Assembly: GCA_902779945.1 (NCBI GenBank)
Contig: CACZDN010000016.1
Location: 168,903-232,902, forward strand
Origin: Oscillospiraceae bacterium
GTDB taxonomy: Bacteria > Bacillota > Clostridia > Oscillospirales > Oscillospiraceae
DNA length: 64,000 bases
Direction: 5' to 3'
A program made the position numbers and the translations under genes. Below the pieces are notes generated by a model. The model had not been told where the DNA came from. It was given only the letters and a program-made list of their open reading frames with translations, and did no database searches. Position 1 is the first letter of the stretch. Each line of letters starts with the position of its first letter. Below, piece after piece: positions 7,570 to 17,513 of the stretch.

Positions 7570-8997
7570 TCAGCGGCCGCTTGTGACCGGCTGCTTTTCT
7601 TTCTCGGATTTTGCCGTGAGGGTCTCGTCGTTTACAAACTTTCCCTTGAACACCGTCGCGAACAGGATCCAGAGGTCGAGCCCGACGCTCCAGTTTTCGA
7701 TGTACCAGATGTCGTGCTCCACGCGGTCCTTGATCGGTGTGTCGCCGCGGAAGCCGTGGATCTGCGCCCAGCCGGTGATGCCGGGGCGCACCTGATGGCG
7801 CACCATGTAGAGCGGGATCTCCTCTTTGAACTGGTACACAAAATGCGGGATCTCCGGCCGGGGGCCGACAAGGCTCATGCTCCCCGCCAGGACGCAGAAG
7901 AGCTGGGGCAGCTCATCCAGCGAGACCTTGCGCATAAACGAGCCGAGCCTGGTCCGGCGCGGGTCCTCCTTCCGGCTCCAGCCGCTGTTCTCCTCCGCAT
8001 TTACGCGCATGGTCCTGAATTTGAGAAGCGTGAACTCCTTCTTGTTCAGCCCCACGCGGGTCTGACGGAACAGGATCGGCCCCGGGGAGGAGAGCCTGAC
8101 GCCGAGCGCACACAGAAGCATGACCGGCGAGAGCAGAATAATCAGCATCAGAGAACCCAGAATGTCCATCGCGCGCTTGACGAAGGCGTTTGCAAAATTG
8201 TCCAGCGGGATACGTCGGATATTCAGCATCGGCAGACCGTCGAGATCGTCGAACTGCGGGTTCCCCGGCATGTAATTGGAGTAGAAGGGGATGATGGACA
8301 GCTTGACGCCCGCCTTTTCACAGCCTTCGATGACGTTGGACGTCAGCTCAAAATCCTCGATCTCCATGGCGGAGATCACTTCGTCCGGCTGTGTGCGCTC
8401 CAGGACCTTTTCCAGCGCCTCGTACCCGCCGAGATACGGCAGCGAAAACCCGGTCCCGGGTCTTTGCGCTATGTAGCCGAGCGTGTGAAAGCCCAGCTCC
8501 TGATCCGCCTGGGTCTTGTCCAGAAAGCGCTTTGCGGTGTCCCCGCCGCCGATGAGCAGCACATGCTTGAGATTCTTTCCGCGCCGGCGCATCGAATGCA
8601 GCGCCCTGCGCACCAGGACGTGCTTGCAGATGACCGCCCCCGTGCTCAGCAGGAAGAAGATTGCCAGCACCCAGCGGGAGTAATGCTCGCCATGGTCCAG
8701 AAAGAGCCAGCCCAGCAGCAGCAGGATGTCCAGAAGGCTGGCCTGCAGGAGCTTTGTCACCTCGGTCCGGATGCGCTGGATGCGGGAGCTCTGGTAGACG
8801 CCCAGGGCCGCGTAGGTGAAAACCTGGACCAGCGTGACGACGACCCCGATGCGGAGATAGTTTTCGAGCGGCACCGTCACGGTGCCGTCCATCGACACGA
8901 ACCTCAGCCAGAAGGCCAGCGGGAGCATGAGATATACGAGCACCGCGTCCGTGAGGACGTTCAGCCGGTTCAACAGCGTTTGATTCTCTTTGATCAT
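7570..8997 (-). CDS. Polyprenyl-phosphate sugar-1-phosphate transferase (WcaJ type)
   Basis: 475 residues if translation begins at the ATG at 8997 (AAAGGGAC upstream). The frame is open to 9126, but the extra residues look non-conserved. There are four or five N-terminal membrane helices (about 15-130), then a Rossmann-like CoA-binding domain (HVLLIGGGDTAKRFL), then a fifth helix (KRAMDILGSLMLIILLSPVMLL) and the bacterial sugar transferase domain. Its signatures are LLKFRTMRV, SLDELPQLFCVLAGSMSLVGPRPE and RPGITGWAQI. The enzyme transfers a sugar phosphate from a nucleotide sugar to undecaprenyl phosphate, the first step of polysaccharide repeat assembly at the inner face of the membrane. It lies upstream of the ligase/polymerase gene. 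Confidence 0.9.
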   Translation of the reverse strand: MIKENQTLLNRLNVLTDAVLVYLMLPLAFWLRFVSMDGTVTVPLENYLRIGVVVTLVQVFTYAALGVYQSSRIQRIRTEVTKLLQASLLDILLLLGWLFLDHGEHYSRWVLAIFFLLSTGAVICKHVLVRRALHSMRRRGKNLKHVLLIGGGDTAKRFLDKTQADQELGFHTLGYIAQRPGTGFSLPYLGGYEALEKVLERTQPDEVISAMEIEDFELTSNVIEGCEKAGVKLSIIPFYSNYMPGNPQFDDLDGLPMLNIRRIPLDNFANAFVKRAMDILGSLMLIILLSPVMLLCALGVRLSSPGPILFRQTRVGLNKKEFTLLKFRTMRVNAEENSGWSRKEDPRRTRLGSFMRKVSLDELPQLFCVLAGSMSLVGPRPEIPHFVYQFKEEIPLYMVRHQVRPGITGWAQIHGFRGDTPIKDRVEHDIWYIENWSVGLDLWILFATVFKGKFVNDETLTAKSEKEKQPVTSGR

Positions 8998-9242
8998 CGC
9001 AGCAGGACCGTCCCTTTCTTGCAGGAAGCATTCAACTTCTGTTTCATTTCGTTTTTCATCGGCCGCCGCAGAGGGACGGCGACCGACATTATAAATGATT
9101 TTAACACAGCGATTCCCATAATACAAGCATTTACCGCACGAAACTCACGGCGTCGCACCTGTCACCGCTGCGGTGCTCCGTCCCGGTGGACGGGTCGGCG
9201 CATTGACGCCTGGGAAAAAGCCCCTGCAGGCGGGCGAACAAA

Positions 9243-9282
9243 ACCCTGCCATCCTCAGCCCGCGCTCAGGATGACAGGGCTT
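9243..9282 (-). terminator. Terminator after livF
   Basis: On the minus strand CCCTGTCATCCT pairs with AGGATGGCAGGG around a GC-rich loop and is followed by TTTTG. It sits about 100 bases after the livF stop and before the sugar transferase region, so it should end the liv operon transcript. Confidence 0.7.
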
Positions 9283-9383
9283 TCTGCCTTCAGCGAAGGC
9301 ATGACGAGCTTTGTCTTCTTTCCTTTGAAGCTTCGTATGACCGCGCCAAAGCAGTCCGCCGGCGGCGGCCCCGGCGCTTTCGC

Positions 9384-10084
9384 TTACCCGCCGAGGTAGG
9401 CCTTCTGGACCTCCTCGCTGGCGGCGAGCTCTTTGCCGGTGCCGCTGAGGGTGATGCGGCCCGTCTCCATGACATAGGCGCGGTCGGCGATGGAGAGCGC
9501 CATTTCGGCGTTCTGCTCCACCAGGAGGATGGTGGTGCCGGCCTTGTGCAGGGCGGCGATGATGTCAAAGACCTGCTCGACCAGAATCGGCGCGAGGCCC
9601 ATGGACGGCTCGTCCAGCATCAGAAGCCTGGGGGTTGACATGAGGGCCCTGCCCATGGCCAGCATCTGCTGCTCGCCGCCGGAGAGGGTGCCCGCGATCT
9701 GTCTGCGGCGCTCCTTGAGACGGGGGAACTGCTCGAACACGCGCTCTCTGGCGCTCTCGATCCCGCCGACCGGCGCGGTGAACGCGCCCATGTCCAGATT
9801 CTCCTCCACCGTCATGCGGGTGAAGACGCGCCGCCCCTCGGGGACGTGGGCGATGCCCAGCTCCACAATCTTGTGCGGGGCCGTGGAGGAGATGGATCTG
9901 CCCATGAACTCGATGCTGCCGCCGCGGCTGCGCATGAGGCCGGAGACGGTCTTCAGCGTGGTGGACTTGCCCGCGCCGTTGGCGCCGATGAGGGTGACGA
10001 TCTCGCCCTCGCTGACCTCAAAGCTCACGCCCTTGACGGCGTGGATGGGGCCGTAGTAGACATTCAGGTTTTCCGCCTTGAGCA

Positions 10085-10088
<4 letters not shown>
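9384..10088 (-). CDS. livF: Branched-chain amino acid ABC transporter ATPase LivF
   Basis: 234 residues, the usual LivF length. Walker A is GANGAGKST (about 34-42), the ABC signature is LSGGEQQML (about 137-145) and Walker B is LLMLDEPSMGL (about 155-165); the switch His lies in the VEQN loop typical of LivF. One of two ATPases that power uptake of Leu, Ile and Val. Its start overlaps the livG stop by ATGA, so the two are translationally coupled. Last gene of livKHMGF. Confidence 0.95.
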
Positions 10089-10995
<907 letters not shown>

Positions 10996-10999
<4 letters not shown>

Positions 11000-12081
11000 G
11001 TATCCGCCGCCTCCTTCTTGTCTTTCCTGCTGAACTTCGCGCGCAGCTCTTCGCGATAGGTCTTGAGGACCGGGTTGTTGGTGGCGAGCATCACGACGAT
11101 CAGCACGATCGCGTAGATCAGCATACGGTAATTGGCAAAGCCGCGCAGTGCCTCGGGCAGGATGTAAAGGACCACCGTGGCGATGATGGAGCCCCAGATG
11201 TTGCCGAGGCCGCCGAGCACCACGAAGACCAGCACCAGGATCGAGGTGTTGAAGTCAAACTTCGTCGCGGCGAGGTTGGAGTAGTTCAGGCCGAAGAGCG
11301 CGCCCGCCGCCCCCGCGAGAGCCGCGCTGGTCACGAAGGCCATCATCTTGTAGCGGGTGACGTTGATGCCCACGGATTCGGCCGCGATGCGGTTGTCACG
11401 CACGGCCATGATCGCGCGGCCCTGGCGGCTGCGGATCAGGTTCTGCACGATGACGAGGGCGATCATCACGAGGATGAAGCCCGCCGTGAAGCTCGCGATG
11501 GTCTTGGTGCCGGTGGCGCCCTGCGCGCCCTTGATGATGACGCGCCCGCCCTCGAGGAGCTTGAGGTCGTTTGCGGTCTTGCTGCCGCTGACGTTGAAGA
11601 TGATGTGCAGGCCCTCGGAGTCCACGCCCACCAGAAGGCAGGTGATGAGCTCCTTGATGATCTCACCGAAGGCAAGCGTCACGATGGCGAGATAGTCGCC
11701 GGTCAGACGCAGGACCGGGATGCCGATGAGAAAGCCGATCACGGCAGCGAAGAACGCCCCCACGATCATGGCAAGCGTCAGGCGCAGCCAGACGCTGGGG
11801 ATGACGTTCATGAGGCTCATCGCGGTGATGACGCCGGTGAAGGCGCCGACGCTCATGAAGCCCGCGTGGCCCAGCGACAGGTCGCCGAGGATGCCGACCG
11901 TCAGGTTGAGGGATACGGCCATGACGATGTAGCAGCAGATCGGCACCAGCAGGCCGGACTGGGAGCGGTTGAGGCTGCCGTTGCTCTTGAGCACGGAGAC
12001 CACGATGAAGGCGAGGATGACGGCGGCGTAGGTGATGAGATCGCTGCGCGCGCCCTTGGAAAGCTTTTTCATGCCTGGCAC
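10996..12081 (-). CDS. livM: Branched-chain amino acid permease LivM
   Basis: 361 residues with about nine or ten membrane helices. The conserved segments LSLGHAGFMSVGAFTG and IPVLRLTGDYLAIVTLAFGEI are the hallmark of the LivM/LivH (BPD_transp_2) family, and AVRDNRIAAESVGINV is the cytoplasmic coupling loop to the ATPases. An unusual polar loop (VSGSKTANDLKLLEGGRVIIKGAQG) extends an external segment. The start follows GAGGAGGTGCCAGGC inside the end of livH, four bases downstream of the livH stop. Confidence 0.94.
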
Positions 12082-12085
12082 CTCC

Positions 12086-12964
12086 TCAGACCTTTTCCTG
12101 CGTGTATTTGCCCAGCAGGCCCGCCGGACGCACCAGCAGGACGATGATGAGCACCGCGAAGACGATGGAGTTGGAAAGCTGCGTGGAGATATAGGCCCGC
12201 GCCAGCGCCTCGATCACGCCCAGCAGGATGCCGCCGAGGAACGCGCCGGGGATAGAGCCGATGCCGCCGAACACCGCGGCCGTGAAGGCCTTGATGCCGG
12301 GCATGGAGCCGGTGGTGGGCATGAGCGCCGGGGAGAAGGAGCACAGCAGCGCCCCCGCGATCGCCGCCAGGGCCGAACCGATGGCGAAGGTGAGGGAGAT
12401 GGTGCGGTTGACGTTGATGCCCATGAGCTGGGCCGCGCCCTTGTCCTCCGAGCAGGCGCGCATGGCCTTGCCCATTTTCGTCCGCCCGGTGAAGAGCGTG
12501 AGGGCGACCATGATGACGATGCAGCAGGCGACGGTCAGCAGCGATATGTAGGAGATGGAGAGCTGCCCGTCAAAGAGCTGCAGGGTCCCGCTGACCACGG
12601 GGGTGTAGGCCTTGGGGTTCGCGCCCCAGATCAGCAGGGCGGAGTTCTGGAGCAGATAGCTGACGCCGATGGCCGTGATGAGCACCGCCAGACTGGGCGC
12701 GGATCTCAGCGGGCGGTAGGCCAGCGCCTCGATCACGATGCCGAGTACGGTGCAGACCGCCATCGCGATCAGCACGGACACCAGCGGCGGCACGCCCAGA
12801 TTCTTGGCGGCGAGGAAGGACACATAGCCGCCGATCATGATGACGTCGCCGTGGGCGAAGTTCAGCATCTTGGCGATGCCGTACACCATGGTATAGCCCA
12901 GGGCGATGATGGCGTAGATACTGCCCAGGCTGATACCGCTGACCAGGTAGGCCAGGAATTTCAT
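12086..12964 (-). CDS. livH: Branched-chain amino acid permease LivH
   Basis: 292 residues from the ATG at 12964, chosen because AGAGAGGTG lies six bases upstream and MKFLAYLVSGISLGSIYAI is the usual LivH start. It is a membrane protein with about eight helices; conserved GYTMVYGIAKMLNFAHGDV and MRACSEDKGAAQLMGINV (coupling loop) are present. It pairs with LivM to form the permease channel. The 260 bases to livK contain a strong terminator, so livHMGF is probably expressed below livK. Confidence 0.94.
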   Translation of the reverse strand: MKFLAYLVSGISLGSIYAIIALGYTMVYGIAKMLNFAHGDVIMIGGYVSFLAAKNLGVPPLVSVLIAMAVCTVLGIVIEALAYRPLRSAPSLAVLITAIGVSYLLQNSALLIWGANPKAYTPVVSGTLQLFDGQLSISYISLLTVACCIVIMVALTLFTGRTKMGKAMRACSEDKGAAQLMGINVNRTISLTFAIGSALAAIAGALLCSFSPALMPTTGSMPGIKAFTAAVFGGIGSIPGAFLGGILLGVIEALARAYISTQLSNSIVFAVLIIVLLVRPAGLLGKYTQEKV

Positions 12965-13150
12965 AGGATGCACCTCTCTTGTCTGATTCGATAAAGAAGT
13001 GAGCTTCTCTATCGAGGACTCGCGCTTATCGCACGCGGCTTCCGGGGACAAGCCGTGTTTGGTCGGCGCGATTTTGAAAGCATTGCGTCATTGTTTTGCT
13101 TCAAAAAGCAGCGCGAAACGTCAATTTTTGCGTTCCTTTGCGAGGCAAAA

Positions 13151-13192
13151 AAATACGGCTTTGGCTGCCGGGGGAATGATCCCCCGGCAGCC
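13151..13192 (-). terminator. Terminator/attenuator between livK and livH
   Basis: Perfect 12-bp stem GGCTGCCGGGGG (13163-13174) with CCCCCGGCAGCC (13181-13192) and a six-base loop; on the minus strand it is followed after a short AAAGCCGTA by seven Ts. It lies 34 bases after the livK stop. Partial read-through would give more binding protein than permease, a common arrangement in ABC operons. Confidence 0.85.
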
Positions 13193-13225
13193 GGGATATC
13201 AATTGCGTGTTTTGATTAAATCAGA

Positions 13226-14368
13226 TCAGAACTCGGGAGTGACGTATACGCCGTCCTTGATGACGACGGCCATCGGGGCCTTGGAGACCTCGCCGGAGGC
13301 GGACCAGGTCATCCCGCTGCCGGTCACGCCGTCGACGGAGATGGTGGGCATGACCTCGATCAGGGCCTCGCAGATGGCGTCGGCGCTCATGTCGGGCGTG
13401 CAGCCGGCGGCCTGGAGAGCGGCCTTGAGGATGTAGGCGGCGTCGTAGCCGTCAGCAGCGAACTGGTTGGGGATCTCGCCGAAGCGGCTCTGATACTCGG
13501 CGACGAAGGCCTGGGTGCGGGCGTCCTCAGCGTCGGCGGAGAACGGGGTCAGGAGGAACACGCCCTCGGCGAGCTTGGTGTCGAAGCCCTCGACGGTCAG
13601 GATGCCGTCCATGCCGTCAACGCCGAAGAACTTGGGCGCGTAGCCCATGGCGTTGGCCTGCTGGAGGATGACGGAGGCGGGGGTGTAGTAGATGGGCAGG
13701 AAGATCAGGTCAGCGCCCGCGCCCTGGGCGGCGGTGAGCTGAACGTTGAAGTCGGTGGAGGTGCTGTCGGTGAAGGTGCCCTCGTAGACGACCTCGACGC
13801 CCTTGGCGGCGGCCTCGGTCACGAAGGTGTCGCGGATGCCCTGGGAGTAGGCGTCATCGTTGCGGTAGATCACGGCGACCTTGGCGCCGGGGAAGTTGGC
13901 GGCAAAGTAGTCGGCGGAGGCGACGCCCTGGTTGGGGTCGGTGAAGCAGACCTGGAAGGCGTTGTCCTTGTCGGCGATCAGGTCGACGGAGGAGCCGGAC
14001 GGGGTCAGCATGAACAGGCGCTCGTCAAAGGCCTGGGCCGCGACGGTGATGCCGGAGCCGGAGGTGACGGTGCCGGCCATGACCTGCATACCCCAGTCCA
14101 TCAGGGTGTTGTAGGCGTTGATGGCCTTGTCGCCGGAGTCGGCCTCGTCGTCCTGGGACATGAACTCAAACTGGAAGCCGTCGTCCATGGCGTTGATCTC
14201 ATCGACGGCGATCTGGATGCCGTTCATGACGGAGATGCCGTAAATGGCGGCGCCGCCGGTCAGAGGGCCGCTGGAGCCGAGCTTGAACGCGCCGTCGGCA
14301 AAGGCGGACGGAGCAGCCAGCGCAAAGACCATGGTCAGTGCGAGGATGAGTACAAGTGCTTTCTTCAT
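13226..14368 (-). CDS. livK: Branched-chain amino acid-binding protein
   Basis: 380 residues from the ATG at 14368 (AAAAGGAGAAACCACT upstream). Residues 1-25 form a signal peptide (MKKALVLILALTMVFALAA-PSAFA). There is no lipobox cysteine, unlike most Gram-positive binding proteins. The mature part is a type I periplasmic-binding fold: IKL-type start FKLGSSGPLTGGAAIYG, GIQIAVDEINA, the ligand loop FMLTPSGSSVDL and the GYDAAYILKAAL segment. It captures Leu/Ile/Val or a related amino acid outside the cell for LivHMGF. First gene of the operon. How it stays near the membrane without a lipid anchor is unclear. Confidence 0.93.
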   Translation of the reverse strand: MKKALVLILALTMVFALAAPSAFADGAFKLGSSGPLTGGAAIYGISVMNGIQIAVDEINAMDDGFQFEFMSQDDEADSGDKAINAYNTLMDWGMQVMAGTVTSGSGITVAAQAFDERLFMLTPSGSSVDLIADKDNAFQVCFTDPNQGVASADYFAANFPGAKVAVIYRNDDAYSQGIRDTFVTEAAAKGVEVVYEGTFTDSTSTDFNVQLTAAQGAGADLIFLPIYYTPASVILQQANAMGYAPKFFGVDGMDGILTVEGFDTKLAEGVFLLTPFSADAEDARTQAFVAEYQSRFGEIPNQFAADGYDAAYILKAALQAAGCTPDMSADAICEALIEVMPTISVDGVTGSGMTWSASGEVSKAPMAVVIKDGVYVTPEF

Positions 14369-14417
14369 AGTGGTTTCTCCTTTTCTGAAAAATTTTGGAT
14401 TGCGTGATAACTTATAC

Positions 14418-14450
14418 AAAAATCGGCCCCGACCAAAACGGTCGAGGCCA
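14418..14450 (-). terminator. Terminator after the small membrane-protein gene
   Basis: On the minus strand GGCCTCGACC pairs with GGTCGGGGCC (one mismatch) and is followed by GATTTTTG. It begins about ten bases after the stop of the 87-residue ORF and precedes livK. Confidence 0.75.
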
Positions 14451-14459
14451 ATCTGTGTA

Positions 14460-14723
14460 TCAGATTGAGGCCGCGAGGGGTTTTGATCGTCTCACAGGCG
14501 GGGTGCGAATCCATACGCGCAGAAGCAGGACGCCCGCCGATACGCAGGCAAGAATGCCGCCGGGAAGCAGGGAAACATCCCCGGAAACAAAAATTGACAC
14601 TGCAATCACAGTGTCAACCAGCAGGAGCAGGGCGGCGTAAAAAGCAGCGCAGGCGCAAGCGGACTCAAACGCCTGATCGCTTGAGCCGTTGGTGTTGGAA
14701 CGATTGCAGAAACGTCCGAACAT
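14460..14723 (-). CDS. Small membrane protein, unknown
   Basis: 87 residues; the start is supported by AGGGAGGGGGACGCGGCG before ATG, by a near-consensus promoter at 14754-14782 and by a terminator right after the stop. The protein has a short polar N-terminus rich in Asn, Ser and Cys (FCNRSNTNGSSDQAFESACAC), then two hydrophobic segments (about 27-48 and 53-70) joined by a short loop with SGD, and a basic C-terminus (RTPPVRRSKP). Not recognised. It lies directly upstream of livK, separated by the terminator, so a link to the LIV transporter is possible but unproven. Confidence 0.65.
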   Translation of the reverse strand: MFGRFCNRSNTNGSSDQAFESACACAAFYAALLLLVDTVIAVSIFVSGDVSLLPGGILACVSAGVLLLRVWIRTPPVRRSKPLAASI

Positions 14724-14753
14724 CGCCGCGTCCCCCTCCCTGAAAGTGCCTAC

Positions 14754-14782
14754 ACTTTAGCACGGCAAATCGAGGCTGTCAA
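14754..14782 (-). promoter_or_regulatory. Sigma-A promoter of the 87-residue ORF
   Basis: Minus strand: TTGACA (14782-14777), 17 bases, TAAAGT (14759-14754). Transcription should begin about 25 bases before the start codon. Confidence 0.75.
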
Positions 14783-14874
14783 GGCGCGAAAGTCAATTTT
14801 TATCAATCCTCCAACTTTTTTGCACGAGGCGGGAAATGCTTGTGAAAAATGACAGGAAAACTGCGCCGCGCCTC

Positions 14875-14903
14875 TTGTGCTTATCCCGCGGATATGGTAA
14901 ACT
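14875..14903 (+). promoter_or_regulatory. Candidate promoter of egsA
   Basis: TTGTGC (14875-14880), 17 bases, TAAACT (14898-14903). The leader to the ATG at 15074 is about 160 bases long. Confidence 0.5.
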
Positions 14904-15073
14904 GTAGCCAGAATTTCCATAAAATACGCGGCCGTTCAGTCTCTTTCATGCTGTGGCACGAAGCGGCGAAGCTGTTGTCCGACCCGCAGGGCTTTCAGAA
15001 AAGCGCCTTCGTCCGCGCGCAGGATGACGCGGAGCCCGACGCCCGCAAAAATTCGATTCGGAGGTAATGCCCT

Positions 15074-16312
15074 ATGATCATGGACTGCGAGAAATACACC
15101 GGCAAATGCGTCTGCGGACGCGAGCATACCCTGGAGACCCGCAAGGTCGTCGTTGCCGAGAAGGCGCTGGATCAATTCGAGGACTACATGCAGGAGCTTG
15201 GCCTGACCGGCCGCCGCACCGTCGTCTACGATGAGATCACCTGGAAGCTCACCGAGGGCAAACACGTCAAAGCCGACCAGAACATCGTGCTCGACCCCAA
15301 GGGCCTGCGCGCCGAGGACGTGCTCATCGAGAACATGATGAAGGACCTGGACAGGCCCGAGGTCATCGTGGCCGTCGGCGCGGGCACGCTCATGGACTTC
15401 GGCCGCTACCCGGCCTACAAGCTCGGCATCCCCTTTGTCGCGATCCCGACGCTCGCCTCCTCCGACGGCTTCACCGCGAACATCTGCTCCGCCATCATCG
15501 ACGGACAGAAGAAGTCCACCCCGATGTGCGCCCCCGTGCTGGTGGTCGCGGATCTGGACATCATCAGCGGCGCGCCCATGCGCCTCGTCTCCAGCGGCAT
15601 CAACGACATTCTGTCCAAGTACATCTCCCTCACCGACTGGCGCATCTCCCACCTGGTGGACGGCGAGTACTACTGCCCCATGGTGGCCGACCTGGCCGAG
15701 CACGCCCTCAAGCTCATGCGCGGCGCGGCGGACAAGCTCGCCGCCACCGGCGTCGTCGATCACGAGGCCATGACCATGGCCCAGATGGAGAGCGGCCTGA
15801 CCATGCAGCTTCTCAACCACTCCCGCGCGGCCTCCGGCGCGGAGCACCTGATGGCCCATCTCGTGGAGATGAAGCCTCCGCGCTTCGAGAATGCCGAGGG
15901 CATCCACGGCGAGTGCGTGGGCGTCGGCACCTTCCAGTGCATCAAGGAGTACCACCGTCTGGCCGGCATGAAGCCCAGCGCCAGGCCCTTCACCCCGCTG
16001 ACGAAGGAGTGGATCGTTGAGAAGTTCGGCGAGCGCCTGGCTCCCGGCATCATCAGGGAGAACGAGCACGACGTGCTCGGCACCTTCGACTCTCAGAATA
16101 TCGTAGACCACTGGGACGAGATCAAGGCCATGCTGGACGCGCTGCCCTCCGTCGAGGAGATGGAGAAGCTCTATTCCGCCTGCGGCTGCAAATACCTGCC
16201 CGAGCATATCGGCATCGACCCCTCCCTCGCCGACGAGATGCTGGACATCTCCGCCGCCATCCGCAACCGCAACACCCTCGTCAGAATGAAGAGAGTGCTG
16301 GACTTCGCGTAA
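15074..16312 (+). CDS. egsA: sn-glycerol-1-phosphate dehydrogenase (EgsA/AraM family)
   Basis: 412 residues; start at the ATG preceded by GGAGGTAATGCCCT. It belongs to the iron-containing-alcohol-dehydrogenase-like group of glycerol-1-phosphate dehydrogenases: VAVGAGTLMDFGRYPAYKLGIPFVAIPTLASSDGF holds the NAD-binding GGG-like turn and the conserved P-T-x-x-S-x-D. Metal-ligand candidates are Asp in GINDILSK, His in the SGAEHLMAHLVE segment and His in GIHGECVGVG. The enzyme reduces dihydroxyacetone phosphate to glycerol 1-phosphate, the stereoisomer used in archaeal lipids. In Bacillus the homologue feeds heptaprenylglyceryl phosphate synthesis. No prenyl-transferase partner is adjacent here, so the use of the product is open. 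Confidence 0.88.
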   Translation: MIMDCEKYTGKCVCGREHTLETRKVVVAEKALDQFEDYMQELGLTGRRTVVYDEITWKLTEGKHVKADQNIVLDPKGLRAEDVLIENMMKDLDRPEVIVAVGAGTLMDFGRYPAYKLGIPFVAIPTLASSDGFTANICSAIIDGQKKSTPMCAPVLVVADLDIISGAPMRLVSSGINDILSKYISLTDWRISHLVDGEYYCPMVADLAEHALKLMRGAADKLAATGVVDHEAMTMAQMESGLTMQLLNHSRAASGAEHLMAHLVEMKPPRFENAEGIHGECVGVGTFQCIKEYHRLAGMKPSARPFTPLTKEWIVEKFGERLAPGIIRENEHDVLGTFDSQNIVDHWDEIKAMLDALPSVEEMEKLYSACGCKYLPEHIGIDPSLADEMLDISAAIRNRNTLVRMKRVLDFA

Positions 16313-16399
16313 AGCCCATACAAATCCGACGACACCGCAGGGGCCGGCGCCCCTGCGGTGCTGTCTTGATCGTAATACTCTTCTCCAATAAGGCGCTGT

Positions 16400-16475
16400 G
16401 AAAGATTTCCGAGGCGGATTTGTGTCAGGCAAGGCAGCGCCCGCAGGGAATACTTTGTGTATTGCCAAGGGTTCA
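16400..16475. repeat. Degenerate fragment of the MITE-like repeat (copy E)
   Basis: The block containing GGCGGATTTGTGTCAGGCAAGG and ATACTTTGTGTATTGCCAAG resembles interior and end sequences of the copy at 18635-18799. Intact inverted ends are missing. It lies in the 280-base gap between egsA and the pyridoxal kinase gene, which holds no gene. Confidence 0.4.
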
Positions 16476-16594
16476 CACATATTGAAAGGTCCTTCGCTTG
16501 CGTTCAGGATGACAAATAAGCGTACGGCGGCTCCGCAGTTTTTGCGAATTCGCCGTACGCTTTGCCTTGCTTTGCGCAATGCCGCGCGGGCCGC

Positions 16595-17422
16595 TTATCT
16601 CTTCATGCGCTCGAGGAGATACGGCACGGCCTGCTCGAAGTTGACGCCGTACCAGCTGTGGTTCTCCTCCTGCAGGGTCAGGCGGATGCACTCGACCGTG
16701 TAGTCCGCGGCAAGGGCCAGGGCGTCGGGGATGGACATGCCGTTGACCAGCGCGCCCACCGCGGCCGAGGAGTAGATGTCCCCCGTGCCGTGGAAGCTCA
16801 CGGGCAGGTGCTCGGTGTAATACTCGGAGAAAACGCCGTCGCCGCTCAGGGACACGACGCCGAGACGGCCCTCCTCAAAGCTCACCCCGGTGAGGGCGGC
16901 GTTCTTCGCCCCGCGGGCAAGAAGACCCTCCAAAAGCTCCGTGATATAACCCCGGTCGTAGTCCTCGCGGTACTCCTTCCCCAGCAGGAAGCAGGCCTCC
17001 GTCAGGTTCGGCAGCACGAGATCCGCGCCCTCCAGCAGCTCCGCCATCTTGCCCGGAAAGTCCGGCCCGAAGCCCGCGTAGAGCCTGCCGTTGTCCGCCA
17101 TGGCCGGGTCCACGATGATCTTTGCGCCCTCGCCGAAGTCGCGGAAGTAGCGCTTGACGATGTCCACCTGGCGGAAGGAGCCCAGATAGCCCGTGTAGAT
17201 CGCGTCGAAGCGGAAGCCCTGCTGCTTCCAGTGCTCCGCGATCGGCTCCATCTCATCGGTCAGGTCGTGAAAGGTCCAGCCCTGAAACTGCGTGTGCGTG
17301 GACAGCACCGCCGTCGGCACCACCGCGCACTCGACGCCCATGGCCGAGATGATCGGCAGCGCCACCGTAAGCGAGCACTTGCCGAGAGCCGAAATATCCT
17401 GAATGCTGACGATTTTTTTCAT
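16595..17422 (-). CDS. pdxK: Pyridoxal/pyridoxamine kinase (PdxK/PdxY type)
   Basis: 275 residues from the ATG at 17422 (AGAGGTGAGTGCC upstream). A ribokinase-fold vitamin B6 kinase: VSIQDISALGKCSLTVALPIISAMG at the start, IYTGYLGS, the DPAMADNG motif, LPNLTEACFLLG, and the catalytic anion-hole segment FHGTGDIYSSAAVGAL with the base Asp in GTGD. It phosphorylates B6 vitamers in the cytoplasm to give pyridoxal phosphate. It is divergently transcribed from a MocR-type regulator with about 90 bases between them, an arrangement seen for B6 salvage genes controlled by PdxR-like proteins. Confidence 0.9.
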   Translation of the reverse strand: MKKIVSIQDISALGKCSLTVALPIISAMGVECAVVPTAVLSTHTQFQGWTFHDLTDEMEPIAEHWKQQGFRFDAIYTGYLGSFRQVDIVKRYFRDFGEGAKIIVDPAMADNGRLYAGFGPDFPGKMAELLEGADLVLPNLTEACFLLGKEYREDYDRGYITELLEGLLARGAKNAALTGVSFEEGRLGVVSLSGDGVFSEYYTEHLPVSFHGTGDIYSSAAVGALVNGMSIPDALALAADYTVECIRLTLQEENHSWYGVNFEQAVPYLLERMKR

Positions 17423-17434
17423 GGCACTCACCTC

Positions 17435-17482
17435 TTGACATTGGATGCCCCGGATTATACACTGGTACTGGTATGATGTACA
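17435..17482. promoter_or_regulatory. Overlapping divergent promoters, pdxK / mocR
   Basis: Plus strand: TTGACA (17435-17440), 17 bases, TACACT (17458-17463), reading towards the regulator. Minus strand: TGTACA (17482-17477), 17 bases, TATAAT (17459-17454), reading towards the kinase. The -10 elements overlap, and the tandem ACTGGTACTGGT sits across them, a plausible site for the MocR-type regulator, which usually binds direct repeats. Confidence 0.65.
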
Positions 17483-17513
17483 GGCCCAGTTTTATGCTTT
17501 TTTATAAGACCAG

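Noticed and set aside
5785-9399. A 1204-codon open frame on the plus strand
   Set aside because: It runs antisense through two well-recognised membrane/glycan genes, has low-complexity Asp/Gln/Arg-rich sequence and no ribosome site. It is a by-product of high GC content.
14936-16579. A 547-codon minus-strand frame over egsA
   Set aside because: Antisense shadow of a well-conserved enzyme.
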